A DNA stretch of 64,000 nucleotides. Origin: Azorhizobium oxalatiphilum (lineage in GTDB: Bacteria; Pseudomonadota; Alphaproteobacteria; Rhizobiales; Xanthobacteraceae). Positions 1-7,601 of this stretch are shown here, piece by piece. A program made the translations under genes and the position numbers. The stretch lies in NCBI RefSeq assembly GCF_014635325.1, contig NZ_BMCT01000007.1, forward strand, positions 124,001-188,000, in the 5' to 3' direction. The notes below the pieces were generated by a model. That model did not search any database. It was not told the DNA's origin and saw only the letters and a program-made list of their open reading frames with translations. The number at the start of each line of letters is the position of its first letter. The stretch's first letter is position 1.

Positions 1-1427
1 TCCTCATGGGCGGCGGTCCACAGCGCCTGCGGGGAATACATGGCCGCGCCGTCGCCCACGAGGCAGACCACCGGCGCGCGATCGAGGCCCAGCGAGCAGC
101 CCACCGCCGCCGGCATGCCCCAGCCGAGCCCGCCGCCGCGCAGGAACGAATACTGCGTCGGTGAGTCGGAGTTCAGGAACTTGCGCACATGGCTGGAGGT
201 GGCGATGGCCTCGTCCACGATGGCGGTCTTCGGCCCGATGGCGCGCACCGCCTCGCGGGCGGCCACCAGCGGGCTCATGCGCGGCGCGTCCATCTCGGCG
301 TTGGCCTGAAGGTCGAGGGCGTGGCGCTGGTCGTGGCGGGCCTGCCGGGCGGCGTCCACCAGCGCCTTGCGCGCCTCGGCCGTCGAAGCGGTGGCCTCCC
401 GCAGATGGGGCATGAGGGCGCGCAGCGAGAGGCGGATGTCGCCCACCACGGAGAGTTTGGTGAAATAGGTGCGGCCGAGGTCGCGCACGTCGGCGGAAAG
501 CTGGAACACGTCGCAGCCCTCCGGCACTGCCGGCCCCTCGGTGTAGAGGATGGTGATCAGCGACTTGCCGCCGAGCGCGAAGATGGCGTCGTAATTGGAG
601 AGGATGCCGGCGATGGCCTTGGCCTGCGTCGGCATGTTGCCCGCCCACAAGGGATGGGAGGTGGCAAAGGGGATGCGCGAGGGCCAGGACGAGCCATAGA
701 CGGTGGCGCCGAGAATTTCCGCCACCTCGGCCGCTTCCGCCGCCGCTTCGCTGGCATGGATCTCGTCACCGGCGATGACCGCGATCCGGCCCGGCGCGAT
801 GCCGGCCAGATGCGCCGCCAGCTCCGGCAGCGAGCCGGCCACCGCCTTGCGGTCGATCTGCGAGGGCGGGGCGATCTGGACGTTGGTGAACTCCTCCATC
901 ACGTCCATGGGCAGCGACAGGAACACCGGGCCGGCGGGGGCGGCATCGGCGTCATGAAAGGCGCGGCGCACGAGGATGGGCAACTGGTCGGCGGTGGTGA
1001 CTTCCCGCGCCCATTTCACCGCCGGCTGGGCGATGCTGACGAGATCGCCGAACAGCAGCGGATCGGTGACGGTGTGGCGGGAATCCTGCTGGCCGGCAGT
1101 GACCACCAGCGGCGTCTGCGAGACGCTGGCATTGAGCAGATTGCCCATGCCGTGGCCGAGCCCGCCGGCGGTGTGCAGGTTGAGGAAGGCGGGGCGGCGG
1201 GCGGCCTGCGCATAGCCATCCGCCATGGCCACCACGGAGGCTTCCTGAAGCGCCAGAATGTATTTGAGGGACGGCGCATCGAGCAGCGCATCCATGAGCG
1301 GCAGCTCGGTGGTGCCGGGATTGCCGAAGATATACGCCACCTTCTCGCTGGCGAGGATCTCCAGCAGCACATCCGCGCCGCGCCGCGCGCTCATGTCGTC
1401 GGTCTTGCAGAACATTCGGGTGGTCAT
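1..1427 (-). CDS. mdlC: ThDP-dependent decarboxylase, benzoylformate decarboxylase-like (3' end outside window)
   Basis: About 475 codons are present; the C-terminus lies beyond the left edge. The frame begins at ATG 1425-1427 and reads MTTRMFCKTDDMSARRGADV. The N-terminal ThDP domain shows GNPGTTELP and the glutamate-bearing LQEASVVAMADGYA. At the edge the thiamine diphosphate motif begins as GDGAAMYSPQALWTAA, which resembles benzoylformate decarboxylase more than acetolactate synthase. The family decarboxylates 2-oxo acids such as phenylglyoxylate to aldehydes using ThDP and Mg2+ in the cytoplasm. The gene is divergent from an Lrp-type regulator, which suggests local control by an amino or oxo acid. 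The exact substrate is uncertain; oxalyl-CoA decarboxylase or other ThDP enzymes are less likely because of the GNPGTTE motif. Confidence 0.85.
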   Translation of the reverse strand, partial: MTTRMFCKTDDMSARRGADVLLEILASEKVAYIFGNPGTTELPLMDALLDAPSLKYILALQEASVVAMADGYAQAARRPAFLNLHTAGGLGHGMGNLLNASVSQTPLVVTAGQQDSRHTVTDPLLFGDLVSIAQPAVKWAREVTTADQLPILVRRAFHDADAAPAGPVFLSLPMDVMEEFTNVQIAPPSQIDRKAVAGSLPELAAHLAGIAPGRIAVIAGDEIHASEAAAEAAEVAEILGATVYGSSWPSRIPFATSHPLWAGNMPTQAKAIAGILSNYDAIFALGGKSLITILYTEGPAVPEGCDVFQLSADVRDLGRTYFTKLSVVGDIRLSLRALMPHLREATASTAEARKALVDAARQARHDQRHALDLQANAEMDAPRMSPLVAAREAVRAIGPKTAIVDEAIATSSHVRKFLNSDSPTQYSFLRGGGLGWGMPAAVGCSLGLDRAPVVCLVGDGAAMYSPQALWTAAHE

Positions 1428-1563
1428 GGGGAGGTCCTGGGTCGGTCCTGAGGACAAAAGGGGGGCGGGCGGACTGCGTCCCGCAATTATTCCCGAGGAC
1501 GGCGCTGATGTCTTTCCGACGATTCTGCTAAATAGCGCCATGTGCAGAAGGAGATCGGCATAA

Positions 1564-2091
1564 ATGGCAAAACGGCAGAATGATCATGCTGCCTCTGCGT
1601 CCCCTGACGGCAGGGTGGTGCTCGACGCCATGGACCGCAGGATCCTCTCTGCGCTGCGTGAGGACGGGCGGCTCACCATGAACGAGCTGGCGGCGAAGGT
1701 GTCGCTCTCCGCTTCGCCGTGCTGGACGCGCGTGAAGCGGCTGGAGGCATCGGGGACCATCGAGGGCTATGTGGCGGTGCTCAACCACAAGGCCATCGGC
1801 CTCGGCAATACGGTGTTCGTGGAGGTCACGCTCAACAAGCATGACGACAAGGCGCTGGCGCAGTTCGGCGAGGCGCTCCTGCGCATCCCGGAGGTTGTGG
1901 AGGCGCATCTCGTCACCGGCGACTATGACTATCTGATCAAGCTGGCGGTGGCTGGCACCGAGCATTACGAGCGTTTCCTGCGCGAGACGCTCTACAAGAT
2001 GCCGGGCATCCAGCACTCGCGCACCACCTTCGCGCTGCGCTCCCTGAAGCGCTCCATCTCCGTGGACCCGCTGCTGGCGGGGTCTGTCTGA
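1564..2091 (+). CDS. Lrp/AsnC family transcriptional regulator
   Basis: The product has 175 residues. An N-terminal winged helix-turn-helix (about residues 22-75, with LDAMDRRILSALREDGRLTM and a recognition segment SLSASPCWTRVKRLE) is followed by the RAM/ligand-sensing domain (about 85-165, including VTGDYDYLIKLAV). A strong ribosome site AAGGAGAT lies about 8 nt before the ATG. It is transcribed away from the benzoylformate-decarboxylase-like gene and so is the probable local regulator, responding to an amino acid or oxo acid. The N-terminus carries an extra ~20 residues compared with minimal Lrp proteins. The family is clear; the ligand is not. Confidence 0.93.
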   Translation: MAKRQNDHAASASPDGRVVLDAMDRRILSALREDGRLTMNELAAKVSLSASPCWTRVKRLEASGTIEGYVAVLNHKAIGLGNTVFVEVTLNKHDDKALAQFGEALLRIPEVVEAHLVTGDYDYLIKLAVAGTEHYERFLRETLYKMPGIQHSRTTFALRSLKRSISVDPLLAGSV

Positions 2092-2139
2092 GGGATGCTC
2101 CGCCCGACAAGTCGAGCGAACCGCGCCTCTTAAGTGGTT

Positions 2140-2284
2140 CGTCATGGCCGGACTTGATCCGGCCATCCACGTCCCTCCTCTGGGAAGGCGGCGCGCACGT
2201 TCGCGAACGGCAGCCGCATGACCAGACTTCGCAGCGGCCACCATCGGCCTGACGTGGATGCCCGGATCAAGTCCGGGCATGACG
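2140..2284. repeat. Paired 33-bp palindromic intergenic repeat, copy 1
   Basis: Two 33-base units (2140-2172 and 2252-2284) face each other as an inverted pair separated by 79 bases. Each unit is itself nearly palindromic around CCGGACTTGATCCGG. The same paired arrangement recurs at 15057-15202 and 25388-25497. It lies after the Lrp gene and before the 3' end of the convergent carboxymuconolactone-decarboxylase-family gene. It is a dispersed REP/BIME-like element common in alphaproteobacteria. Confidence 0.85.
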
Positions 2285-2334
2285 ATGTTTTGCGGCATCA
2301 GGCCAGGTGCGAACGTCCCCTGTCCTTTGGCGCC

Positions 2335-2748
2335 TCACCCCTCCTCGGCATCCAGCGTGCGGAAAACCTCCTGCGCGAGGCGGTTGGTCTCGATGGCCAC
2401 CGGCACGCCGCAATAGACGCCGATCTGGAGGATGGTCTCGCGGATTTCCTCCCGCGTGGCGCCGTTGGTGAGCGCGCCCTTGAGGTGCAGCTTCAGCTCG
2501 TGCGGCCGGTTCAGCGCCGAGAGCATGGCGATGTTGAGCAGGCTGCGGGTGCGCCGGTCGAGGCCCGGCCGCCCCCAGATGTTCCCCCAGCAGTATTCCG
2601 TCACCATTTCCTGCAACGGCCGGGAGAAATCGTCGGCACCGGCGATGGCCCGCTCCACATATTCGGCGCCGAGCACCTCCTTGCGGATGGCAAGGCCGGT
2701 ATCGAACAGCGGGCGCGGGGCATCCTGCGAGGGGGCGATCTTGCTCAT
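2335..2748 (-). CDS. Carboxymuconolactone decarboxylase family protein
   Basis: The product has 137 residues, the size of single-domain carboxymuconolactone decarboxylases. I chose ATG 2746-2748 because AGGAGA lies 6-7 nt upstream; longer upstream open frame is low-complexity leader. Recognisable segments are EYCWGNIWGRPGLDRRTRS, LNIAMLSALNRPHELKLH and the C-terminal ILQIGVYCGVP. The ordering and the GRPGLDRRTRSL motif fit 4-carboxymuconolactone decarboxylase of the protocatechuate branch of the beta-ketoadipate pathway, but no other pca genes are nearby, so a related ring or lactone substrate is possible. It is divergent from an MFS transporter across a region holding a palindromic operator candidate. 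Confidence 0.85.
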   Translation of the reverse strand: MSKIAPSQDAPRPLFDTGLAIRKEVLGAEYVERAIAGADDFSRPLQEMVTEYCWGNIWGRPGLDRRTRSLLNIAMLSALNRPHELKLHLKGALTNGATREEIRETILQIGVYCGVPVAIETNRLAQEVFRTLDAEEG

Positions 2749-2779
2749 GGGCGTCTCCTGTGATGGGCCGGTCTGGCAG

Positions 2780-2818
2780 GTGGTCTTGGCGCGTGGTCTT
2801 GGCACGTGGTCTTGGCGC
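2780..2818. repeat. Three tandem 13-bp units
   Basis: GTGGTCTTGGCGC is repeated at 2780, 2793 and 2806, with a single G-to-A change in the middle unit. The repeat lies in the probable leader of the minus-strand carboxymuconolactone-decarboxylase-family gene, 32 bases upstream of its start codon. Confidence 0.85.
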
Positions 2819-2997
2819 GGGGCGCAGGATGGCGTGGGAGGGGGCGCGCTGCAAAGGCCGAGCCCCGGGCAGGCACTCCCGTGTCTCCGCTCCCGTGTCA
2901 CCCCTCCCAGTGTCTCCACGTCCATGTCTCTGGGGCAGGCATGCGCGGGGGGTATGGACGCTCGCGCGCCTGCCCACATCGCTCATACTGACCCGGC

Positions 2998-3023
2998 GAG
3001 ATTGATGGTATACATGCAATCTC
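2998..3023. promoter_or_regulatory. Candidate operator: interrupted palindrome with GTATAC centre
   Basis: Seven-base arms GAGATTG and CAATCTC flank a self-complementary GTATAC core. Palindromes with a GTATAC-like core are typical binding sites of GntR/FCD regulators. It lies between the divergent decarboxylase and MFS genes. A GntR/FCD regulator is encoded at 38300-38974, but a link between the two is only a guess. Confidence 0.5.
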
Positions 3024-3072
3024 GCCGCGTCACTGCGTCGCGTCCGCCCGTTCATCCGCGCCGGGATTTCCG

Positions 3073-4491
3073 ATGTCCGCCCCCGCACGATCTTCCACGG
3101 CCTCCCCTGCCGCTGCCTCGGAAATCCTCGATGGCCTGCCCGCGCACCTGCGGCGCTGGGTGGTGCTCACCACCTCCATCGCGGTCATCATGGCCTCGCT
3201 GGACACCGCCATCGCCAATACGGCGCTGCCGACCATCGCCTGGGATCTCAATACCGATGCGGCAACCGCGGTATGGATCGTGAACGTCTACCAGCTGGCC
3301 ATGGTGGCGACGCTCCTGCCGTTCGCCTCGCTGGGCGAGACGGCGGGGCACGACCGGGTCTACATGGGCGGGCTGATCCTGTTCACCGTCGCCTCGCTGG
3401 CCTGCGCGCTGGCCTGGTCTCTTCCCAGCCTGATGGTGGCGCGCATGCTGCAGGGCGTGGGGGCCAGCGGCATCATGAGCGTGAATGCGGCCATCGTCCG
3501 CCATGTCTATCCCAGGGCGTTGCTGGGGCAGGGCATCGGCCGGGTGGCGCTGTCCGTGGGGGTGGCCTTCGCGCTGGGGCCGACGGTGGCCTCCGCCATC
3601 CTCTCGGTGGCCACGTGGCCGTGGCTGTTCGCGGTCAATGTGCCCTTCGGCGTCATCGCCATGGTCATCGCCTTGCGCACCATGCCGCGCACGCCGCGCG
3701 CCGCCCATCGCTACGATCTGGTGGGGGGCACGCTGGTGGCCGGCGGGCTGGGCGTGTTCATCCTCGCCGTGGGCGAGGCGGCGCATTGGTCGCACCCGCT
3801 GATGGTGGCCGCCGAACTGGTGATCGCCGCCATCCTCATCGCCTTGCTCATCCGCCGGCAGGCGGGGCATCCGGCGCCCATGCTGCCGCTGGACCTGTTC
3901 AGGCGGCCCATGTTCAGCCTCTCCGCCGCCACGGCGGTGTGCTCGTTTGCCGCGCAGGGCCTCGCCTTCGTGGGCCTGCCCTTCTATTTCCAGCACGAGC
4001 TGGGCCGCACGGCGGTGGATACGGGCCTGCTGATGACGCCCTGGTCCATCGTGGTGGCGATCATGGCGCCGGTGGCGGGGCGGCTGTCGGATCGCTATCC
4101 GGCCGGCATTCTCGGCGGCATGGGGCTGGTGGTGCTGAGCCTCGGCATGTTCTCGCTGGCCGCCTTGCCGGCGGATCCCTCGACGCCCGACATCATCTGG
4201 CGCATGGCACTGTGCGGGGCGGGGTTCGGCTTTTTCCAGTCGCCCAACATCCGCGCCATCATGTCCAGCGCGCCGCCCGGCCGCTCGGGCAGCGCCAGCG
4301 GCATGGTGGCCACCGCCCGCCTCATGGGGCAGACGCTGGGCGCCTCGCTGGTGGCCCTGTGCTTCGCGCTGGCGGGGCAGTGGGGATCGACGCTGGCGCT
4401 ATTGCTGGGCGGCGGCTTCGCTTTGGCCGGCAGCGGCGCGAGCTTCCTGCGGCTGGCCGCGCGCGACGGCGCGAAGCCGGGCGCGATCTGA
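3073..4491 (+). CDS. MFS transporter, DHA2 (14-TMS) drug:proton antiporter type
   Basis: The product has 472 residues, largely hydrophobic with about 14 predicted membrane segments. After the first helix comes LDTAIANTALPTIAWDL, the characteristic start of DHA2/EmrB-QacA transporters, and later GVGASGIMSVNAAIVR and GVAFALGPTVASAIL near the motif C region. It would act in the inner membrane as a proton-driven exporter. It is divergent from a carboxymuconolactone-decarboxylase-family gene, so export or uptake of an aromatic or its lactone is conceivable, but DHA2 members are usually efflux pumps. The ATG at 3073 is the first that keeps a short cytoplasmic tail. Confidence 0.9.
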   Translation: MSAPARSSTASPAAASEILDGLPAHLRRWVVLTTSIAVIMASLDTAIANTALPTIAWDLNTDAATAVWIVNVYQLAMVATLLPFASLGETAGHDRVYMGGLILFTVASLACALAWSLPSLMVARMLQGVGASGIMSVNAAIVRHVYPRALLGQGIGRVALSVGVAFALGPTVASAILSVATWPWLFAVNVPFGVIAMVIALRTMPRTPRAAHRYDLVGGTLVAGGLGVFILAVGEAAHWSHPLMVAAELVIAAILIALLIRRQAGHPAPMLPLDLFRRPMFSLSAATAVCSFAAQGLAFVGLPFYFQHELGRTAVDTGLLMTPWSIVVAIMAPVAGRLSDRYPAGILGGMGLVVLSLGMFSLAALPADPSTPDIIWRMALCGAGFGFFQSPNIRAIMSSAPPGRSGSASGMVATARLMGQTLGASLVALCFALAGQWGSTLALLLGGGFALAGSGASFLRLAARDGAKPGAI

Positions 4492-4590
4492 AACGAAAGC
4501 CAACCTTATATCTTGCGATTGAAATGATTGGCGGTGCTGGTGTAGTGTGCTGTGCCGCAAACACTTTTCGTCAACGATGATTGCCGACCG

Positions 4591-4863
4591 ATGATTACTG
4601 CTGCGCAATTACGCGCCTCGCGGGCGCTGCTCGGCCTCGATCAGAAGGCCATGGCCCAACTGTGCGACCTCTCCGTCCCCACCATCCAGCGGATGGAGGC
4701 GAGCAACGGCGTGATCCGCGGCAACATGGGCTCGCTTCTGAAGCTCATGGGCGGTCTCCAGCGGGCGGGCATCGAGCTGATCGGCGAGGGCGCGGTGAGC
4801 GATGCCGGCAGCCGCGGCGTGCGGCTGCGCGATTCCACCGGCGCCCGCGCCAGCGCCAACTGA
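4591..4863 (+). CDS. Small XRE-type helix-turn-helix protein
   Basis: The product has 90 residues, starting MITAAQLRASRALLG. The helix-turn-helix runs from about residue 5 to 60, with LDQKAMAQLCDLSVPTIQRM as the DNA-binding unit, and the tail IELIGEG is typical of very small alphaproteobacterial XRE proteins. An earlier in-frame ATG at 4552 exists, but the MITAAQL start is the usual one in this family. It stands alone after the MFS gene, convergent with the TetR gene. Function is unknown beyond DNA binding. Confidence 0.85.
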   Translation: MITAAQLRASRALLGLDQKAMAQLCDLSVPTIQRMEASNGVIRGNMGSLLKLMGGLQRAGIELIGEGAVSDAGSRGVRLRDSTGARASAN

Positions 4864-4885
4864 GCACCGGCTTGGCGGATGTCCG

Positions 4886-5545
4886 TCAGCCTTTTGGTCG
4901 CACCCCGTCCAGAAAGATGCGCACGCAGCGGTGGAGATGATCGAGGCGTGCCTGGCGTTGCGGGCCCTCGGGCGGGCCGGTGCGCGGGTCGGCAAAGTGC
5001 AGCATGGCGCCGAACACCATGTCCATGAGCATGCGCGCCGCGCTGTCCGCGTCCTCAAGCACGATCTCGCCGTTCGCTGCCCGCGTTTCCAGCCATGCGG
5101 ACAGCATCGCGCGGGAGGCATCGGGCCCGGCCTCACGCAGGATGGCGTGCACCTCCGGATCATCCGTGACCGTGCGCATGGCGAAATGCAGGAAGACCGC
5201 GCGCTCGCGCTCGGCCTCGGGTGCAATGTCGAAACGGAAGATGGTGGCGATGGCCTGCGCGAGCGGCAGGTCATGCTCCTTCAGCGGCAGCGCCAGCATG
5301 GTGCTGCGATGGTCTTCCACCAGCGCGCGGAACAGCTCGGCCTTGTTGCGGAACAGGCGGTAGAGGGTCTGCTTGGACATGCGGGCGCGGGCCGCCACCA
5401 TGTCGGTGGTGGTGCCGGCGAAGCCCTGCTCCTCGAACAGCGTCCGCGCCACCTGCAGCACGCCGGCCCGGCGCTGCGTATCGCTCGCCGTCTTCGGCCG
5501 CCCGCGTGGCCGGCGTGCCGTGTCCTCCTGGCTCTCGTTCGTCAT
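4886..5545 (-). CDS. TetR family transcriptional repressor of the adjacent efflux operon
   Basis: The product has 219 residues from ATG 5543-5545. A basic arginine-rich N-terminal arm (RRPRGRPKTASDTQRR) precedes the TetR helix-turn-helix, with FAGTTTDMVAARARMSKQTLY and LFRNKAELFRALV. The C-terminal ligand domain resembles the AefR-like class. It is divergent from the outer membrane factor/MacA/MacB operon and very probably represses it; direct repeats overlapping the -10 of the forward promoter (5629-5648) are the likely operator. An upstream in-frame start at 5626 would place the protein start inside the promoter region and was not used. Confidence 0.92.
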   Translation of the reverse strand: MTNESQEDTARRPRGRPKTASDTQRRAGVLQVARTLFEEQGFAGTTTDMVAARARMSKQTLYRLFRNKAELFRALVEDHRSTMLALPLKEHDLPLAQAIATIFRFDIAPEAERERAVFLHFAMRTVTDDPEVHAILREAGPDASRAMLSAWLETRAANGEIVLEDADSAARMLMDMVFGAMLHFADPRTGPPEGPQRQARLDHLHRCVRIFLDGVRPKG

Positions 5546-5603
5546 CTGCGCTCCCCGCCCCATACCGTCCGTGCCGGCCCCGCTTTCGTGAAAGCCGGGC
5601 CGA

Positions 5604-5632
5604 TTGACAGTCGCCAGCCAACTCAATTATCA
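5604..5632 (+). promoter_or_regulatory. Candidate sigma70 promoter of the efflux operon
   Basis: A perfect -35 hexamer TTGACA (5604-5609) is followed after 17 bases by TTATCA (5627-5632) as -10. It points toward the outer membrane factor gene about 320 bases downstream. Confidence 0.55.
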
Positions 5633-5648
5633 GTACCGATCAGTTCCG
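5629..5648. promoter_or_regulatory. Candidate TetR operator: tandem 10-bp direct repeat
   Basis: ATCAGTACCG (5629-5638) is followed directly by ATCAGTTCCG (5639-5648). The repeat overlaps the -10 element and the likely transcription start, a position suited to repression by the divergent TetR protein. Confidence 0.5.
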
Positions 5649-5950
5649 TAAATCCTCGGCGTGCCGGGGAGAGGCTGCCGCCGGGTTCCGCCCGGCTCCG
5701 AGCAACGTCCAGATACACGGTCGTGCTTGGAGGGGGCAGTCGCGTCCACTATAGCCGTTGGGTTGATCCGGACCATGCTTCGCGAGAGGCGGGCTGGATC
5801 GGTCTCACGGCTTCGGCATCTGGCGTGGGTCCCCGTAACCCGTCGTCTGCCGTTTCCCTTAGACCATGGCAAATGCGCCGTTTCGGGCGAATCCGCAGGC
5901 TGAAGGTGGACAGCCGGGGGATGCGTGCCCGGGGCGAGTGAAGGTGAGTG

Positions 5951-7600
5951 ATGTATCAGGCGTTTCCACCGGCTGCCGATGCGGCGCAGACGTCCATTGA
6001 GAGCCTGTCTCCGGCTGTGCCCGGTGTGACCAATCCGCGCCCCATCCGGGCTGCGCGCCGCCGTGCGCTGCTCGGCCTCGTGGCGCTGGCGCCGCTGCTC
6101 GCCGCCTGCGTGGTGGGGCCGGACTATGCGCCGCCGCCCATGGCCATGCCCACGAATTTCGCCGCCGCCACCAAGGCGCAGGCGCAAAAGCCCGCCCAGC
6201 TCCATGCCTGGTGGCGCCGCCTGAATGATCCCACGCTCGACAAGCTGGTGGACGAGGCGGTGGCCCACAATCTGGATGTGGCGACGGCCAAGGCCGCCGT
6301 GCGGCAGGCCCGCGCCACCCGCGCCCAGCAGGCCTCGAGCCTGTTCCCCTCGGCGAACGGCTCGGCTTCCATCACACGGTCGCAGAATGCCGCCACCGGC
6401 ACGTCCGCGTCTTCCTCCGGCACCAGCACCATCACCGTGGATACGGACGGCGCCGGCAGCTCCGGCACCAGCCGCACCACCCAGTGGCAGGGCGGCTTCG
6501 ATGCCTCGTGGGAGCTGGATCTGTTCGGCGGCAACCGCCGCGCGGTGGAGAGCGCCACCTATGCGGTGGAAGCCTCCGAGGCGCAGCTGCGCGATGCGCT
6601 GGTGACGCTGATCGGCGACCTGACCACCTATTATGTGCAGGCGCGCGGCTATCAGGCCCGCATCGACCTTGCCACCCGCACCGCCGCCTCCCAGCGGGAG
6701 ACCGCGCAGCTGACGCGGCAGAAGTTCGATGCCGGCTCTTCCTCCGCCGTGGACGTGGCCAATGCGGTGGGGCAGGCGGCGAGCACGGAGGCGGACATCC
6801 CCAGCCTCCAGTCCAGCTATGCGCAGGCGGTGCATCGCATCAGCGTGCTCACCGGCCAGATGCCGGGCACGCTCACCAGCGCCATGAACCGCTCCAAGCC
6901 CATTCCGAGCCCGCGCCTGCCGGTTCCCACCGGCGTGCCGGCGGACATCCTCGCCGCGCGGCCGGACGTGCGCGCCGCCGAGCGCCAGCTCGCGCAGTAC
7001 ACGGCGAGCGTGGGCAACGCGCAGGCGCAGCTCTATCCCAGCGTGAGCCTCACCGGGTCTCTTGCCACCAGCGCGGTGAAGGCGGGCGATCTCGGCAAGG
7101 GCTCCACCATCAGCTGGTCCTTCGGCCCCTCGCTGACGCTGCCCATCTTCAATGGCGGCCAGTTGCAGGCGGGCGTGGAGCTGGCCGAGGCCCAGCGCGA
7201 TCAATATTATGTCGCCCTGCGCTCCACTGTGCTCACCGCCATGGAGGACGTGGAGAATTCCCTCGTGGCGCTGTCCAAGGAGCGCCAGCGCGCCCGCAGC
7301 CTGCAGGAGTCCGCGAAGGCCTATGGCGATGCCGCCCGGCTCTCCCGCGCGCTCTACCAGACCGGCGGCTCCAGCTTCCTCGACGTTCTGGATGCTGAGC
7401 GCTCGCTCTATTCGGCGCAGGACAGCCTCTTGCAGAGCCGGGTTCTGATCACCACCGACTATATCGCCCTCCACAAGGCGCTGGGCGGCGGCTGGGATGG
7501 CCGCGTGGACACGAAGACGCCGGAAGTGGTGGATGTGAACACCGGCCCGCATCTGCCCGATGCCAACACAGTCTCGGCCATGTGGCCGTTCGGAAACTGA
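5951..7600 (+). CDS. Outer membrane efflux lipoprotein, NodT/OprM-type
   Basis: The product has 549 residues from ATG 5951 (a GTG at 5948 is equally possible; AAGGTGA lies just upstream). A basic stretch and hydrophobic segment end in the lipobox LLAAC at about residue 57, followed by VVGPDYAPP, the hallmark of the NodT outer membrane factor family. Two outer membrane efflux repeats follow, with WELDLFGGNRR and later GPSLTLPIFNGGQLQAG. It would form the trimeric TolC-like exit duct. The macA and macB genes follow directly, so the three encode a complete tripartite MacAB-type pump. The 56-residue leader before the lipid-attachment cysteine is unusually long, so a later start is possible although no ATG was found. 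Confidence 0.93.
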   Translation: MYQAFPPAADAAQTSIESLSPAVPGVTNPRPIRAARRRALLGLVALAPLLAACVVGPDYAPPPMAMPTNFAAATKAQAQKPAQLHAWWRRLNDPTLDKLVDEAVAHNLDVATAKAAVRQARATRAQQASSLFPSANGSASITRSQNAATGTSASSSGTSTITVDTDGAGSSGTSRTTQWQGGFDASWELDLFGGNRRAVESATYAVEASEAQLRDALVTLIGDLTTYYVQARGYQARIDLATRTAASQRETAQLTRQKFDAGSSSAVDVANAVGQAASTEADIPSLQSSYAQAVHRISVLTGQMPGTLTSAMNRSKPIPSPRLPVPTGVPADILAARPDVRAAERQLAQYTASVGNAQAQLYPSVSLTGSLATSAVKAGDLGKGSTISWSFGPSLTLPIFNGGQLQAGVELAEAQRDQYYVALRSTVLTAMEDVENSLVALSKERQRARSLQESAKAYGDAARLSRALYQTGGSSFLDVLDAERSLYSAQDSLLQSRVLITTDYIALHKALGGGWDGRVDTKTPEVVDVNTGPHLPDANTVSAMWPFGN

Positions 7601-7601
7601 G

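Larger units (their letters stand above)
2749..3072. other. Intergenic region between divergent decarboxylase and MFS genes
   Basis: These 324 bases hold a threefold 13-bp tandem repeat, a looser set of CTCCCGTGTC-like repeats around 2876-2935, and a palindrome with a GTATAC centre 50 bases before the MFS start. No convincing gene is seen in it. It should contain both divergent promoters. Confidence 0.6.
5546..5950. other. Divergent control region of the TetR gene and efflux operon
   Basis: A sigma70-like promoter and tandem repeats lie at 5604-5648. From 5650 to 5940 there is about 300 bases of untranslated leader or unassigned DNA in which I see no convincing gene. Confidence 0.55.
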
